A stretch of DNA of 64,000 bases from assembly GCF_017873245.1 (NCBI RefSeq), contig NZ_JAGGJY010000008.1:116723-180722 (forward strand). Direction: 5' to 3'. The notes below the pieces were generated by a model. That model saw only the letters and a list, made by a program, of their open reading frames with translations, was not told where the DNA came from and did no database searches. Positions 1-9,669 of the stretch are shown here, piece after piece. Every line of letters begins with the position of its first letter. Position 1 is the stretch's first letter. The translations under genes were made by a program, and so were the position numbers. This DNA comes from Clostridium tertium. GTDB taxonomy: Bacteria > Bacillota > Clostridia > Clostridiales > Clostridiaceae.

Positions 1-666
1 AATTTTTGCCTTACTTGATACCGAATGTATTTTAAAGTAATCATCTTCCAAAAGTTCATTTATCTTTGCGAATATATTAAATACAATCGAATATTCCATT
101 ATATCCATATCATCATACGCTAAAACAGCAATTTTTTTCTTATTACTTATTTTACAATTTAAAAAGTTATTCTTAGTTAATTTATATGTGTATTGCTTTC
201 TAAAATTATTTATTTCTTCAAATCCGACTTTCTTTAATAAAGATTTAGCCTCTTTTGTTCTTACAGTATCTATTATAGCTTCTCCCCCGAAGTCTAAAAA
301 ATAATACTCTAAAAGTAATCTTAAGGCCTCTTCTCCATATCCCATTCTTCTATATTCATGATGTATTTTTATATTTATTCTCGCTACCTTAGTTGCAGAA
401 TTGTATCCATGAAAACTCACTTCTCCAATAGCCTTATCATCAGTTGTATATACCAAGCAATAAAAGTTTTTCCCATCAGTAGGTTGTATCATTTTCTTAT
501 AAAACATTTCCCATTTTTCTCTTGGAAATGAATATGCCTCCCCAACCTCACCCATATTCTCCTTATTTCCCCATAAATCTTTAACAAAAGATAGCTCTTC
601 AAAGCTAGGTTTCCTTATATAAGCTATCTTTCCATTTCTTCTATATAAACTTAACTTTTCATTCAT
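1..666 (-). CDS. GNAT acetyltransferase fused to DJ-1/PfpI-like domain (partial)
   Basis: An open frame runs leftward from an ATG at 666 without a stop to the window edge, giving at least 222 residues. Residues about 15-165 read as a GNAT N-acetyltransferase: the acetyl-CoA loop is seen as RRMGYGEEAL, followed by the usual last-strand motif ending KKVGFEE. After a short linker, KKKIAVLAYDDMDIMEYSIV looks like the first strand and helix of a DJ-1/PfpI (class I amidotransferase-like) domain, whose remainder lies outside the window. A GGTGAGATA ribosome site precedes the ATG. The acetyl acceptor is unknown. The GNAT call is strong; the second domain rests on about 45 residues. Confidence 0.75.
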   Translation of the reverse strand, partial: MNEKLSLYRRNGKIAYIRKPSFEELSFVKDLWGNKENMGEVGEAYSFPREKWEMFYKKMIQPTDGKNFYCLVYTTDDKAIGEVSFHGYNSATKVARINIKIHHEYRRMGYGEEALRLLLEYYFLDFGGEAIIDTVRTKEAKSLLKKVGFEEINNFRKQYTYKLTKNNFLNCKISNKKKIAVLAYDDMDIMEYSIVFNIFAKINELLEDDYFKIHSVSSKAKI

Positions 667-1120
667 TATCTCACCTATAAATATTACTTTATTCTTCCAG
701 TCAACATATAGTTTACTATCTCATAAAATCGATGTTTTATCAAGCTATATAGACTTAATATAAGAAATAAGCAATTTAAATTTAATATTTTTTTAATAAT
801 ACTAATTAATCTTATTATAGGTAATAAATTGAAAATGTAGATTTCTTCTATATTTTAAAGCTATAATAATTTTCAGTAATTTCAGACAGTCTTTTTTTAC
901 TTAGTATTTCTAAACTTTTAGTGTTGTTTTATTAAACTAATTTTTAAAGAAATCCAATGCACTTTAATAGAATCAACACTTTCAGAAAAAATTTTTTATA
1001 TGTTTTTTCACAAAAAATATTGATTTATATATAATTAAAATATATAATATCTATTGTTTGTTTAGTAATTTTAAACCTAAGGTTTAGTATTATAAAATTT
1101 ATTGAAGTAGAGGTGTAGTT
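667..1120. promoter_or_regulatory. Divergent intergenic region with a putative operator
   Basis: This AT-rich region of about 450 bp separates the leftward GNAT gene from the rightward polyamine operon; no coding frame is visible. Just before the regulator gene an odd-length inverted repeat, TAAACCT-A-AGGTTTA (1072-1086), lies within the likely core promoter and is followed by TATAAA-like sequence and the AGAGGTG ribosome site. The neighbouring XRE-cupin protein may bind it to autoregulate, but this is inference. Confidence 0.4.
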
Positions 1121-1660
1121 GTGGAAATCGGAGAAAAGATACGTAGATTACGTATCGAAAAGCAATTAACTCAAGAAGAACTTGCTAATAGATGCGAACT
1201 GTCTAAAGGATTCATATCTCAAGTAGAAAATGATTTAACTTCTCCATCAATAGCAACGTTAATAGATATCCTGGAGATACTTGGAACTAATCTTACAGAG
1301 TTCTTTAGTGAGGCTAGTGAGGAAAAGGTTACATATACATATGAAGATATGTTTGAAACTGAAAATGAAGATTTAAAATATAAGCTAATGTGGCTTATAC
1401 CAAATGCTCAAAAAAATGAAATGGAACCAATTATGATAACTTTAGAACCAGGTGGGCAATATATAGAAGAAGAACCTCATGAAGGTGAAGAATTTGGTTT
1501 TGTTTTATCTGGAACTATACTATTACATTTAGGAAAAAAGAAGTTCAAAGTTAAAAAGGGCGAAAGCTTCTATTTTAAGCCTAGATCTAATCACTATATT
1601 TCAAACGGAGGAAAAACACAAGCCAAAGTTATTTGGATAAGTACTCCACCATCATTTTAA
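1121..1660 (+). CDS. XRE-family regulator with cupin domain (PuuR-like), polyamine operon
   Basis: The 179-residue protein has an N-terminal XRE helix-turn-helix (about residues 4-60, with [18 protein letters not shown] and the recognition region [11 protein letters not shown]) and a C-terminal cupin (about 105-175, with [13 protein letters not shown] and GESFYFKP). Such proteins sense a small effector with the cupin and repress transport or catabolic genes; polyamine regulators of the PuuR type have this layout. The start is GTG with AGAGGTG upstream. It ends 24 bp before the potA start and is first in the operon, so control of polyamine uptake is the natural reading. The effector is not shown by the sequence. 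Confidence 0.85.
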   Translation: MEIGEKIRRLRIEKQLTQEELANRCELSKGFISQVENDLTSPSIATLIDILEILGTNLTEFFSEASEEKVTYTYEDMFETENEDLKYKLMWLIPNAQKNEMEPIMITLEPGGQYIEEEPHEGEEFGFVLSGTILLHLGKKKFKVKKGESFYFKPRSNHYISNGGKTQAKVIWISTPPSF

Positions 1661-1683
1661 ATCAACAGAAAGAGGTGTTTATT

Positions 1684-2733
1684 TTGAAACAAAATATAAT
1701 TGAAATAAAAGGTGTTTCTAAAACCTTTAAAGATAATTGTGTTTTAGACAACCTTTCATTAAATATTAAAAAGAATGAATTTTTAACATTACTTGGCCCT
1801 AGTGGATGTGGAAAAACAACAACATTAAAAATAATTGCTGGATTTGAAGATGCAGATAAAGGTGAAGTTTTATTTAATGGAACTGATATCTCAACTTTAC
1901 CTCCCTATAAAAGGCAAGTAAACACCGTATTCCAAAAATATGCTTTGTTTCCTCATATGAATGTATATGAAAATGTTGCATTTGGATTAAAAATTAAAAA
2001 GACTCCTAAAAATGAAATAGATTCAAAGGTTAAAGAAATGCTTAAATTAGTTTCTTTAGAAGGATTTGAAAAAAGAAGTGTTGATTCCTTAAGTGGTGGA
2101 CAACAGCAAAGAGTTGCAATTGCAAGAGCTTTAATTAATGAACCTGAAGTTCTTCTTTTAGATGAACCTCTTGGGGCACTTGATTTAAAACTTAGAAAAG
2201 AAATGCAAATTGAACTTAAAAGAATACAACAAAGACTTGGAATTACATTTATATTTGTAACTCATGACCAAGAAGAAGCTTTAACTATGTCTGATACTAT
2301 CATAGTTATGAACAAAGGTAAAATTCAGCAAATGGGTTCTCCCGAAGACATATATAATGAACCAGCTAATGCTTTTGTTGCTGACTTTATAGGTGAAAGC
2401 AACATTTTAGATGGTACTATGTTAGAAGATTTTAAAGTAGAATTCTGTAATAAAACTTTCGAATGTGTTGACAAGGGATTTAAGCAAAACGAATTAATTG
2501 ATGTAGTTATAAGACCAGAAGATATAAAAATTGTATCTCCTGATAAAGGAATGATAAAAGGAACTGTTAAATCAATAATTTTTAAAGGTGTTCATTATGA
2601 AATAGAAGTTGAAGAAGGAAGTAATACATGGATAATCCATAATACTAAATTTGCAGAAGTAAATTCTGTTATAGGATTAGATATTTATCCAGAAGATATT
2701 CATATTATGAGAAAGGTTTCAAATAATGAGTAA
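1684..2733 (+). CDS. potA: Spermidine/putrescine ABC transporter ATP-binding protein PotA
   Basis: This is the ATPase of the PotABCD importer, 349 residues from a TTG start at 1684. That start has AGAAAGAGGTG at proper spacing; an upstream in-frame ATG at 1633 lies inside the regulator gene and is unlikely. Walker [10 protein letters not shown] (about residues 38-46), Q-loop, signature [15 protein letters not shown], Walker [12 protein letters not shown] and the switch His in THDQEEA are all present. The last 100 residues form the TOBE/OB regulatory domain typical of PotA. It overlaps potB by 8 bp, implying translational coupling. Confidence 0.96.
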   Translation: MKQNIIEIKGVSKTFKDNCVLDNLSLNIKKNEFLTLLGPSGCGKTTTLKIIAGFEDADKGEVLFNGTDISTLPPYKRQVNTVFQKYALFPHMNVYENVAFGLKIKKTPKNEIDSKVKEMLKLVSLEGFEKRSVDSLSGGQQQRVAIARALINEPEVLLLDEPLGALDLKLRKEMQIELKRIQQRLGITFIFVTHDQEEALTMSDTIIVMNKGKIQQMGSPEDIYNEPANAFVADFIGESNILDGTMLEDFKVEFCNKTFECVDKGFKQNELIDVVIRPEDIKIVSPDKGMIKGTVKSIIFKGVHYEIEVEEGSNTWIIHNTKFAEVNSVIGLDIYPEDIHIMRKVSNNE

Positions 2734-3580
2734 GGCAAATAAAGCTAATAGAAACATTGCTGCATCTCCTTTCATAATCTGGAGTGCCCTATTTATTGTA
2801 ATTCCTTTATTAATAGTTCTATTCTTCGGCTTTACTGTAACAACACCTGAAGGAGACTATGTATTCTCCTTAGAAAACTTTACAAGACTGCTTCAACCTC
2901 AATATATAAAGGTTTTTGGACGAAGCTTATGGCTTGCTTTATTATCTACAATATGGTGCTTAGTTTTAGGATATCCTGTTGCATATATTATATCCAAAAT
3001 GAAACCTTCTAAAGGTAACATTTTAATAATGCTTTTTATAGTACCTATGTGGATGAACTTCTTGCTTAGAACCTATGCTTGGTTACCTATATTAGGTAAA
3101 AACGGATTTATAAATAATATTCTTGGATATTTCGGAGTTGGTCCTTTTACTTTCTTATATAATGATGGTGCTGTAATACTTGGTATGATTTATAACTTTT
3201 TACCATTCATGGTACTGCCAATCTATACTGTATTAACAAAAATGGATAAAGACTTATTAAATGCCGCTGCTGATTTAGGTGCAAATAGAAGTGAAATATT
3301 TAGAAAAATAGTACTTCCATTAAGTATGCCAGGAGTAGTTTCAGGAATAACTATGGTATTTATGCCTGCTGTTTCTACATTTGTAATATCTAGATTACTT
3401 GGTGGCGGACAATATATGCTTTTAGGTAACTTAATTGAACAACAATTTACTATGATGGGTGATTGGAACTTTGGTTCATCTATCTCAATATTTATGATGA
3501 TAATAATATTAATTTCTATGGCTATAATGAGTAAATTTGATAATTCTGATGCTAAAGAAGGAGGTGGTCAATTATGGTAA
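2726..3580 (+). CDS. potB: Spermidine/putrescine ABC transporter permease PotB
   Basis: This is an inner-membrane permease of 284 residues with about six hydrophobic segments. The cytoplasmic EAA loop that docks on PotA reads [20 protein letters not shown]. Length and layout fit PotB. The ATG overlaps the end of potA and the stop overlaps the start of potC by 7 bp, so potA, potB and potC are read as one coupled unit. Order and family support polyamine rather than sulfate or iron transport. Confidence 0.95.
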   Translation: MSKANKANRNIAASPFIIWSALFIVIPLLIVLFFGFTVTTPEGDYVFSLENFTRLLQPQYIKVFGRSLWLALLSTIWCLVLGYPVAYIISKMKPSKGNILIMLFIVPMWMNFLLRTYAWLPILGKNGFINNILGYFGVGPFTFLYNDGAVILGMIYNFLPFMVLPIYTVLTKMDKDLLNAAADLGANRSEIFRKIVLPLSMPGVVSGITMVFMPAVSTFVISRLLGGGQYMLLGNLIEQQFTMMGDWNFGSSISIFMMIIILISMAIMSKFDNSDAKEGGGQLW

Positions 3581-4386
3581 AGAAACTAGAAAATTTTATT
3601 AAAAAGTTTTATTTATTATTAGTATTTATCTTTTTATATACACCTATAGTTGCCTTAATAGTATTCTCCTTCAATGATTCTAAGACTATGGGAAAATGGT
3701 CAGGCTTCACATTTAAATGGTATGGTGAGCTTTTTAAGAACGAAAGAATTATGCAAGCTTTATTCTTTACAGTTGTTATAGCTGTTATTTCTTCTATAGT
3801 AGCTACAATAATTGGTACTTTAGCAGCAATTGGAATAAATAAAATGAAAGGTCCTAAAAAAGCCCTTTTATTAAATATAAATTATCTGCCTGTATTAAAT
3901 CCTGATATAGTAACTGGTATTGCCTTAATGAGTTTATTTATATTCATTAGACCACTTACAAAATTAGATTTTGGATTTACTACAATGTTACTAGCTCATA
4001 TTACATTTAATATTCCTTATGTGATATTAGCAGTTTTACCAAAGCTTAGACAATTACCTGAAAATATTGAAGAAGCTGCATTAGATTTAGGAGCTACACC
4101 GTCTTATACATTAAGAAAAATAATATTGCCTCAAATTAAACCTGGTATCTTTGCTGGTATGCTAATGGCATTTACAATGTCTATTGATGATTTTGTTATT
4201 AGTTTCTTCACAGCTGGCCCAGGAGTTACAAACCTTTCTATAGAAATTTTTGCTATGGCAAGAAGAGGTATTAAACCTGAAATTAATGCCCTTTCTACTT
4301 TAATGTTTGTAACTGTTCTAACTCTTCTATTAATTGCTAATAGAAAAGAATTTACATCAAGAGGTGATAAAATTGAAGAAGCTTAA
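3574..4386 (+). CDS. potC: Spermidine/putrescine ABC transporter permease PotC
   Basis: This is the second permease of the importer, 270 residues with six predicted membrane helices, beginning with an N-terminal helix that includes LLVFIFLYTPIVALIVFSF. The EAA loop is EEAALDLGATPSYTLRKIIL. The ATG is preceded by GGAGGTGG within the end of potB. The last 14 bp overlap the start of potD, so the four structural genes are tightly coupled. Confidence 0.95.
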   Translation: MVKKLENFIKKFYLLLVFIFLYTPIVALIVFSFNDSKTMGKWSGFTFKWYGELFKNERIMQALFFTVVIAVISSIVATIIGTLAAIGINKMKGPKKALLLNINYLPVLNPDIVTGIALMSLFIFIRPLTKLDFGFTTMLLAHITFNIPYVILAVLPKLRQLPENIEEAALDLGATPSYTLRKIILPQIKPGIFAGMLMAFTMSIDDFVISFFTAGPGVTNLSIEIFAMARRGIKPEINALSTLMFVTVLTLLLIANRKEFTSRGDKIEEA

Positions 4387-5440
4387 GAAGTCTATTGCTA
4401 TTTTATCTTCATTATTTTTAATATCCTCATCTTTTGTAGGATGTTCTAAAAATGAAGATAGCTCTAAAAGTACAAGGACCCTCAATGTATTTAACTATGG
4501 GGATTATATAAATGAGGATTTAATTTCAAAGTTCGAAGAAGAAACAGGTATAGATGTAATCTATGATACCTATGAATCTAATGAAATTATGTATCAAAAA
4601 GTTAAAAATAGTCCCGGTACATATGATTTAATTTTTCCTTCTGATTATATGGTGGAAAAAATGATTAACGAAGATATGTTAGAAAAAATAGATTTTAATA
4701 ACATCCCAAATTATAAGAATATTGGTGAAGACTTCAAAAATCTTCCTTATGATCCTAATAATGAATATTCTGTTCCTTATATGTGGGGAACAATAGGTAT
4801 AATATATGATGCTGATAAAGTTGATGATCCTGTTGACAGCTGGGATATTTTATGGAATTCTAAATATAAAGGTGAAATATTTATGTTTGATTCAATAAGA
4901 GATACCCTTGCAATTTCCTTAGTTAAACTTGGCTATTCATTAAATTCAGTTGACAAAAATGAATTAGATGAAGCTGCTAAAGAATTAATAAGACAAAAAC
5001 CATTAGTTCAATCATACGTTATGGACGAAGTTAAAGATAAGATGATTAATGGTGAAGCTACATTTGCTACTGTTTATTCTGGAGATGCTATATTTATTCA
5101 AGAAGAAGCTCCTGATTTAAACCTTCAATATGTAGTTCCAAAGGAAGGTTCTAATAAATGGTTTGACGTTATGGTTATACCAAAGGGTGCTAAACATAAA
5201 TCTGAAGCTGAAGAATTTATAAACTTCTTATCAGAACCTGAAAATGCTAAAGAAAATGTTGAATATATAGGCTATGCAACACCTAATACAGCAGCTTATG
5301 AATTATTAGATGAAGAAACTCAAGAAAATGAAACTGTTTATCCTCCTGAAGAAGTTCTTGATAAATGCGATATATTTAAAGATCTAGGGAACAAGATAAA
5401 ATTATATGATGATGCATGGTTAAAAGTAAAAATAGACTAA
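4373..5440 (+). CDS. potD: Spermidine/putrescine-binding lipoprotein PotD
   Basis: This is the extracellular polyamine-binding lipoprotein, 355 residues from a TTG start at 4373 with GAGGTGAT just upstream; a longer in-frame reading from 4334 would place extra residues before the signal peptide. The signal peptide is basic (LKKLKK) then hydrophobic, with the lipidated Cys at about residue 24 (SSFVGC). The mature part begins with LNVFNYGDYI and contains PSDYMVEKM and YSGDAIF, typical of PotD/PotF binding proteins. It is last in the operon and followed by a strong terminator. Confidence 0.95.
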   Translation: MKKLKKSIAILSSLFLISSSFVGCSKNEDSSKSTRTLNVFNYGDYINEDLISKFEEETGIDVIYDTYESNEIMYQKVKNSPGTYDLIFPSDYMVEKMINEDMLEKIDFNNIPNYKNIGEDFKNLPYDPNNEYSVPYMWGTIGIIYDADKVDDPVDSWDILWNSKYKGEIFMFDSIRDTLAISLVKLGYSLNSVDKNELDEAAKELIRQKPLVQSYVMDEVKDKMINGEATFATVYSGDAIFIQEEAPDLNLQYVVPKEGSNKWFDVMVIPKGAKHKSEAEEFINFLSEPENAKENVEYIGYATPNTAAYELLDEETQENETVYPPEEVLDKCDIFKDLGNKIKLYDDAWLKVKID

Positions 5441-5464
5441 AAAATATTCCATAATACAATTAGA

Positions 5465-5508
5465 AATATGGTAGCCTTTCGGTATGAAATGCTACCATAT
5501 TTTTTTAA
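5465..5508 (+). terminator. Intrinsic terminator of the pot operon
   Basis: An 11-bp perfect stem AATATGGTAGC / GCTACCATATT with a 15-nt loop is followed by TTTTTT. It lies 24 bp after the potD stop and ends the operon ahead of convergent ndk. Confidence 0.85.
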
Positions 5509-5552
5509 TTTTATATACTAAATTAAGTGTTCTTTACAATATATTTTTTAGT

Positions 5553-5963
5553 TTATAAGTTTGAATCTCCAAACCATAATTTAATTTCTCTTTTAGCACT
5601 TTCTATGCTATCAGATGCATGAACACAGTTTTCCCTATTATTTGTTGCATATAATTTTCTTATAGTTCCTTCTTTAGCTTCTTCTGGATTTGTACTACCA
5701 TTAATTTCTCTTATCTTCTCAATTGCATTTTCTCCTTCTAAAATTAATGCACATAAGGGACCTTTAGTTATAAAAATTATTAATGGTTCAAAAAAACTTT
5801 TCCCAATATGTTCTTCATAATGCCTACATGCAAATTCCTTAGATATCGTTTCCATTTTTAGTGCAACTACTTTAAGCCCATTTTCTTCATATTTATTAAT
5901 TATCTTTCCTATTAAATTTTTTTCTACAGCATCTGGCTTTATAAGTACTAATGACTTTTCCAT
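5553..5963 (-). CDS. ndk: Nucleoside diphosphate kinase
   Basis: This transfers the gamma phosphate from ATP to nucleoside diphosphates through a phosphohistidine. At 136 residues it matches the family length. The N terminus (MEKSLVLIKPDAV) and the active-site stretch with His115 (NRENCVHASDS) are present, as is the ATP-site GST..PEEAKEGTIR. A GGAGGGGGAATATT ribosome site precedes the ATG. It is a single gene convergent with the pot operon. Confidence 0.97.
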   Translation of the reverse strand: MEKSLVLIKPDAVEKNLIGKIINKYEENGLKVVALKMETISKEFACRHYEEHIGKSFFEPLIIFITKGPLCALILEGENAIEKIREINGSTNPEEAKEGTIRKLYATNNRENCVHASDSIESAKREIKLWFGDSNL

Positions 5964-6093
5964 AATATTCCCCCTCCTTTAAAATCCTCATCTAAATTAT
6001 ACCATTTTTTATATAAAATATTAATCCTTTCTTCATAATAATCTTGTACTTATGATATAATTTTTATAATTATTCTATTAAAGGAGTGATATT

Positions 6094-6363
6094 ATGGTAA
6101 GATATTATATTATTGTTGAAGGCAGAGTTCAAGATGTTGGTTTCAGATATTTTTGTCAAATGAATGCAACTAACCTAAACTTAACAGGATGGGTTCGTAA
6201 TATGGATAATAGTATGGTTGAAATGGAAGTTCAAGGTGATGAGAAAATATTATTAAAATTTATTAGTATAATAAGTAAAGGAAATTATTTTATAAGAATA
6301 GATTCCGTATCAAAAAAAGAAATTAATTTAGTTCCATCAGAAACTAAATTTAAAATAAAATAG
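6094..6363 (+). CDS. acyP: Acylphosphatase
   Basis: This small enzyme hydrolyses acyl phosphates to carboxylate and phosphate. At 89 residues it is full length. The catalytic Arg18 lies in VQDVGFRYF and Asn36 in GWVRNMDN, with the family motif GRVQDVGFR. AAAGGAGTGATATT precedes the ATG. Its TAG stop coincides with the first bases of a MITE-like inverted repeat (6361-6534), so the element may have supplied the stop. Confidence 0.95.
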   Translation: MVRYYIIVEGRVQDVGFRYFCQMNATNLNLTGWVRNMDNSMVEMEVQGDEKILLKFISIISKGNYFIRIDSVSKKEINLVPSETKFKIK

Positions 6364-6534
6364 AGGCTGTCGTACAATTAAAAATGTAAAATTTAGAATG
6401 TAGAATGAAGGTAAAAACTACTGAAAGTAGTTTTTTAATAATATAAATTTAAGTATTTCAGTATGAAATATCACCTCAATTTTAAGTTTTACATTCTACA
6501 TTTTACCTTAAATAGCTTTATGCGATAGTCTCTA
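6361..6534. repeat. MITE-like inverted-repeat element
   Basis: The ends are imperfect inverted repeats: TAGAGGCTGTCGTA at 6361 on the plus strand and TAGAGACTATCGCA read from 6534 on the minus strand. Inside are further inverted AAAATGTAGAATGTA-like blocks and a central hairpin, ACTACTGAAAGTAGT. There is no coding frame. It fills the whole gap between acyP and the glucosaminidase gene. Size, terminal repeats and lack of genes fit a small non-autonomous element; no target-site duplication is clear. Confidence 0.5.
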
Positions 6535-6536
6535 TT

Positions 6537-7502
6537 TTATTTTCTTTGTACCTTAGTATCATATAACATTAAATTATTTTCTTGAATAACTCTTATTAAC
6601 TTATCTCCATAAATTAGATTTCCTTCTTCATCTTTTGCAGTGCTATAACCTGCATTTTCTAAAGCTTGTGCTTGCTCTTTATAACTTTTAGCTTCAAATA
6701 ATCCATTTGCAGAATACCTTTCATTTTCCCATAGAAATTTACCATGATCTTTTATTGATGATTTTAAATCTTTATATGATCTAAACGCTCCAACAATAAC
6801 ATCATCATAATTTTCTTTAGTTTGAAGATCAACACTATCTCCACTCCATCTTTCATCAGCCTTTATACCAAAAAGATTATTATATTGTGATGACAATGTA
6901 GACTCACCCCATCCCGACTCCAAAATAGCTTGAGCAATAGTTATTGAAGGTAATATCCCATAACTTTTATAATTATCAAAAGCAATCTCCGATATATTAT
7001 CTATAAACTCAAGCTTAGAGCTATCTTTTGCTAACTCTCTATGAATATAATTATTTTTTAATCCTTCAAGATATTTATTAGCTGTTTCTTCTTCTTCATT
7101 ATTTAATTTTAAAGATTTAACTGCTGATTTAAAGCTATTTAATTCAATAATATTTCCACTACTATCTTTTTTGTAAAATGAATTTACTATTTTATTTATA
7201 ACATTATTATCTATCTCAAAATTTCCATTATTTATAGTTCCACTTATTGCAGCAATTTCTTGCCAATTTAATTGAAATCCTCCACTACTTGCATCATCAC
7301 ATGTATTTATATATTTATTTATATCATCATTTGAAAGTAAAGTTTCTTCACTAACACTCTTAATAAATTTAGAAGTCATAAATACTAATGTGCTTATAAA
7401 TGTAATAATAAAAATTATTGTTAATAGTATCTTCTTTATGCCACCCTTAATATAATTTTCTTTATAATCACTGATACCTTTGTACGTACCTTTATACTCC
7501 AA
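6537..7502 (-). CDS. Membrane-anchored N-acetylglucosaminidase (GH73)
   Basis: This peptidoglycan hydrolase is 321 residues from a TTG at 7502, chosen because GGAGGTGAG lies 7 nt upstream; an ATG at 7547 lacks such a site. One membrane segment near residues 26-45 (KKILLTIIFIITFISTLVF) anchors the protein. The C-terminal half is a GH73 domain with the catalytic Glu in AQAILESGWGES and the motif NNLFGIKAD, followed by YSANGLFEAKSYKEQAQAL. It probably cleaves glycan strands during growth or division. It is monocistronic. Confidence 0.88.
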   Translation of the reverse strand: MEYKGTYKGISDYKENYIKGGIKKILLTIIFIITFISTLVFMTSKFIKSVSEETLLSNDDINKYINTCDDASSGGFQLNWQEIAAISGTINNGNFEIDNNVINKIVNSFYKKDSSGNIIELNSFKSAVKSLKLNNEEEETANKYLEGLKNNYIHRELAKDSSKLEFIDNISEIAFDNYKSYGILPSITIAQAILESGWGESTLSSQYNNLFGIKADERWSGDSVDLQTKENYDDVIVGAFRSYKDLKSSIKDHGKFLWENERYSANGLFEAKSYKEQAQALENAGYSTAKDEEGNLIYGDKLIRVIQENNLMLYDTKVQRK

Positions 7503-7749
7503 AAACTCACCTCCAAAATTGTTTTCTTTATAAATATATATATTCATTATAAATAATATTTTATTTATATAAAGTTTATTATGAAAATTTAATTAATATT
7601 TAAGAAATAAATATTATACATTCTTTGATTTGTAATATTTTACTTAACTAAGTATATTAACTTTTTAAAATACTACTAATTTTATTTATGTAGATTATTA
7701 ATTTAAAAATATATATTTAACTATATACAGTACTAATTCTTTTATTTAT

Positions 7750-7775
7750 ATAAAAAAGGTGGACTTCTCCACCTT
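7750..7775 (-). terminator. Intrinsic terminator of the symporter gene
   Basis: The perfect stem AAGGTGGA / TCCACCTT with a 4-nt loop is followed on the minus strand by a T run. It overlaps the stop codon of the AGCS gene. Confidence 0.85.
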
Positions 7776-9168
7776 AAACTGTCATTTTCTCTTCAACTGC
7801 TGAATCACCTTTTACTCTTAAATCATTAAAGAATATTTCTGTCTCTGAAACTATCACATGTCTCAGCCCTATCAATCCAATTAGATTTGGAAATGCCATA
7901 AGTCCATTAACTATATCTGCTATAATAAATATCATCTCTAATGGTAAGAAAGGCCCTATTGCTACTAAGACTATAAATATAATTTTATAAGGTTTTATTC
8001 CTCTTACTCCAAATAAGTATGCTATACATCTTTCACCATAATAATTCCATCCTAATATAGTTGTAAATGCAAAGAATATTAATCCCATATTAACTATATA
8101 CTTCCCTAATATGGCTATTGGTAAACCATTTTCAAAGGCTGCTGTAGTTAAAGCAGCACCTTCTAAATTACCACTAAAACTTCCCGTAACAACTATAACT
8201 ATCCCAGTCATTGTACAAATTATAATGGTATCAATAAATGTCCCTGTCATAGAAATTAATCCTTGTTTAACAGGAGAATTTGTTTTTGCTGCTGCAGCTG
8301 CTATAGGAGCACTACCAAGTCCTGCTTCATTTGAAAATACTCCTCTTCCAATCCCTCTTTGCATAGCAATAGAAATTGTTATTCCTACTGCTCCACCTAA
8401 AGCAGCTTCAGGATTAAATGCACTTCTTATTATTAAACTAATAGCTGAAGGTATTTTCGTAAAGTTAAATATTAGTACCAATATAACTCCTACTATATAT
8501 AGTATAGCCATAAAAGGAACAACTTTTTCTGATACACTTGAAATTCTTTTTATTCCTCCTAATGTAACTAAAGCAACTAGTATTGTTACTACTACAGCTG
8601 TAGCTACTAATGGAATATTAAACCCTATTTGTGCAGCATCTGCAATAGACTTCACTTGCCCAAATGTCCCTATTCCAAGTAGAGCAACACCTACTCCGAA
8701 TATTGCAAATAATTTAGCTAACCAATTTAGTCCCAGTCCATTTTTTATATAATACATCGGTCCACCAGACATTTGACCATTTTCATCTACTTCTCTATAT
8801 TTTATAGCAAGTAATCCTTCAGCATATTTAGTAGCCATACCAAAAAAAGCTGCTATCCACATCCAAAATAGCGCCCCTGGCCCTCCTGCTTTAATTGCAG
8901 TGGCTACTCCCACTATATTACCTGTTCCTATAGTTGCAGACAAAGCGGTACATAATGCTCCATAACTAGTAACATCACCCTTTGCATCTTCATCATTGTC
9001 TTCATCTTTTGAAAATATATATTTTAGTGCTAATGGTAATTTAAATATTTGCAGAAGTTTTAGCCTCCATGTCAAATATATTCCTGTCCCTACTAATAGT
9101 ATTAACAATGGTGGTCCCCATATTATACTATCAATAGTGCTTAAAATTGATTGAATTTGATTTAACAT
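7774..9168 (-). CDS. Sodium:alanine/glycine symporter (AGCS family)
   Basis: This membrane protein of 464 residues, with about ten hydrophobic helices, imports small neutral amino acids with sodium. Family motifs are GTGNIVGVATAIKAGGPGALF, with the next segment WMWIAAFFGMATKYAEGLLA, and GRGVFSNEAGLGSAPIAAAA. The ATG follows AAGGGGGATT. A tandem glycine riboswitch lies directly upstream on the same strand, so glycine is a likely substrate or signal. It is monocistronic, with a terminator overlapping the stop. Confidence 0.93.
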   Translation of the reverse strand: MLNQIQSILSTIDSIIWGPPLLILLVGTGIYLTWRLKLLQIFKLPLALKYIFSKDEDNDEDAKGDVTSYGALCTALSATIGTGNIVGVATAIKAGGPGALFWMWIAAFFGMATKYAEGLLAIKYREVDENGQMSGGPMYYIKNGLGLNWLAKLFAIFGVGVALLGIGTFGQVKSIADAAQIGFNIPLVATAVVVTILVALVTLGGIKRISSVSEKVVPFMAILYIVGVILVLIFNFTKIPSAISLIIRSAFNPEAALGGAVGITISIAMQRGIGRGVFSNEAGLGSAPIAAAAAKTNSPVKQGLISMTGTFIDTIIICTMTGIVIVVTGSFSGNLEGAALTTAAFENGLPIAILGKYIVNMGLIFFAFTTILGWNYYGERCIAYLFGVRGIKPYKIIFIVLVAIGPFLPLEMIFIIADIVNGLMAFPNLIGLIGLRHVIVSETEIFFNDLRVKGDSAVEEKMTV

Positions 9169-9261
9169 AAAAAAATCCCCCTTAAATTTAAATTTACGGA
9201 GGAGAATAGATAGGTAAACAAGCCTAATAAAATAATAAAACTTTACAGACCTATCTTATCC

Positions 9262-9429
9262 CCTGTCCTTTTACCTGAGAGTTTCAATAATTTAAAATTT
9301 AAATTATCTTGCTCCTTCGGTGCTCATCTCTGAGTCTCTCCAGAGGTTCGTCCAATAGCGGTCCTAATACCTGAAAGATTTACTTCTTCGGTGGATTTAT
9401 CTAAAAATCTCTCTCCCACTATCTTCAAC
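9262..9429 (-). ncRNA. Tandem glycine riboswitch
   Basis: Read on the minus strand, two aptamers follow each other. The first runs from GGGAGAGA through CACCGAAG and CTTTCAGGTA to AGGACCG; the second runs from CTGGAGAGACTC through GCACCGAAGGAGCAAG and CTCTCAGGTA to AGGACAG. The link between them includes TGGACGAACCTC. These are the conserved cores of the gcvT-type riboswitch. Between the second aptamer and the gene, GATAGGT and ACCTATC can pair to form an expression-platform hairpin; no T run follows it, so translational or antiterminator control cannot be told apart. Confidence 0.93.
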
Positions 9430-9669
9430 CGAACATTATTAACTTATGCTATAATTATATACGTTTATATTAAAAACTTCAACCATTCATTATATTAATT
9501 ATAAAATATCTACTTAATAATTTTTAATTTTATAATTATAAACATTTAACATATTAATAATTTTATATCTTTTATGACTTATATATTTTAATGAATTAAC
9601 ATTTTTTGAATCTTTTATTTCACTAATTATATTTTTTGCAAGAATTCCTTGATTTTTTGTAGTGGGGTT

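Noticed and set aside
8111..8752. A 213-codon rightward frame opposite the symporter gene
   Set aside because: It is a mirror of the hydrophobic symporter sequence, has no ribosome site, and the opposite strand has clear family motifs.
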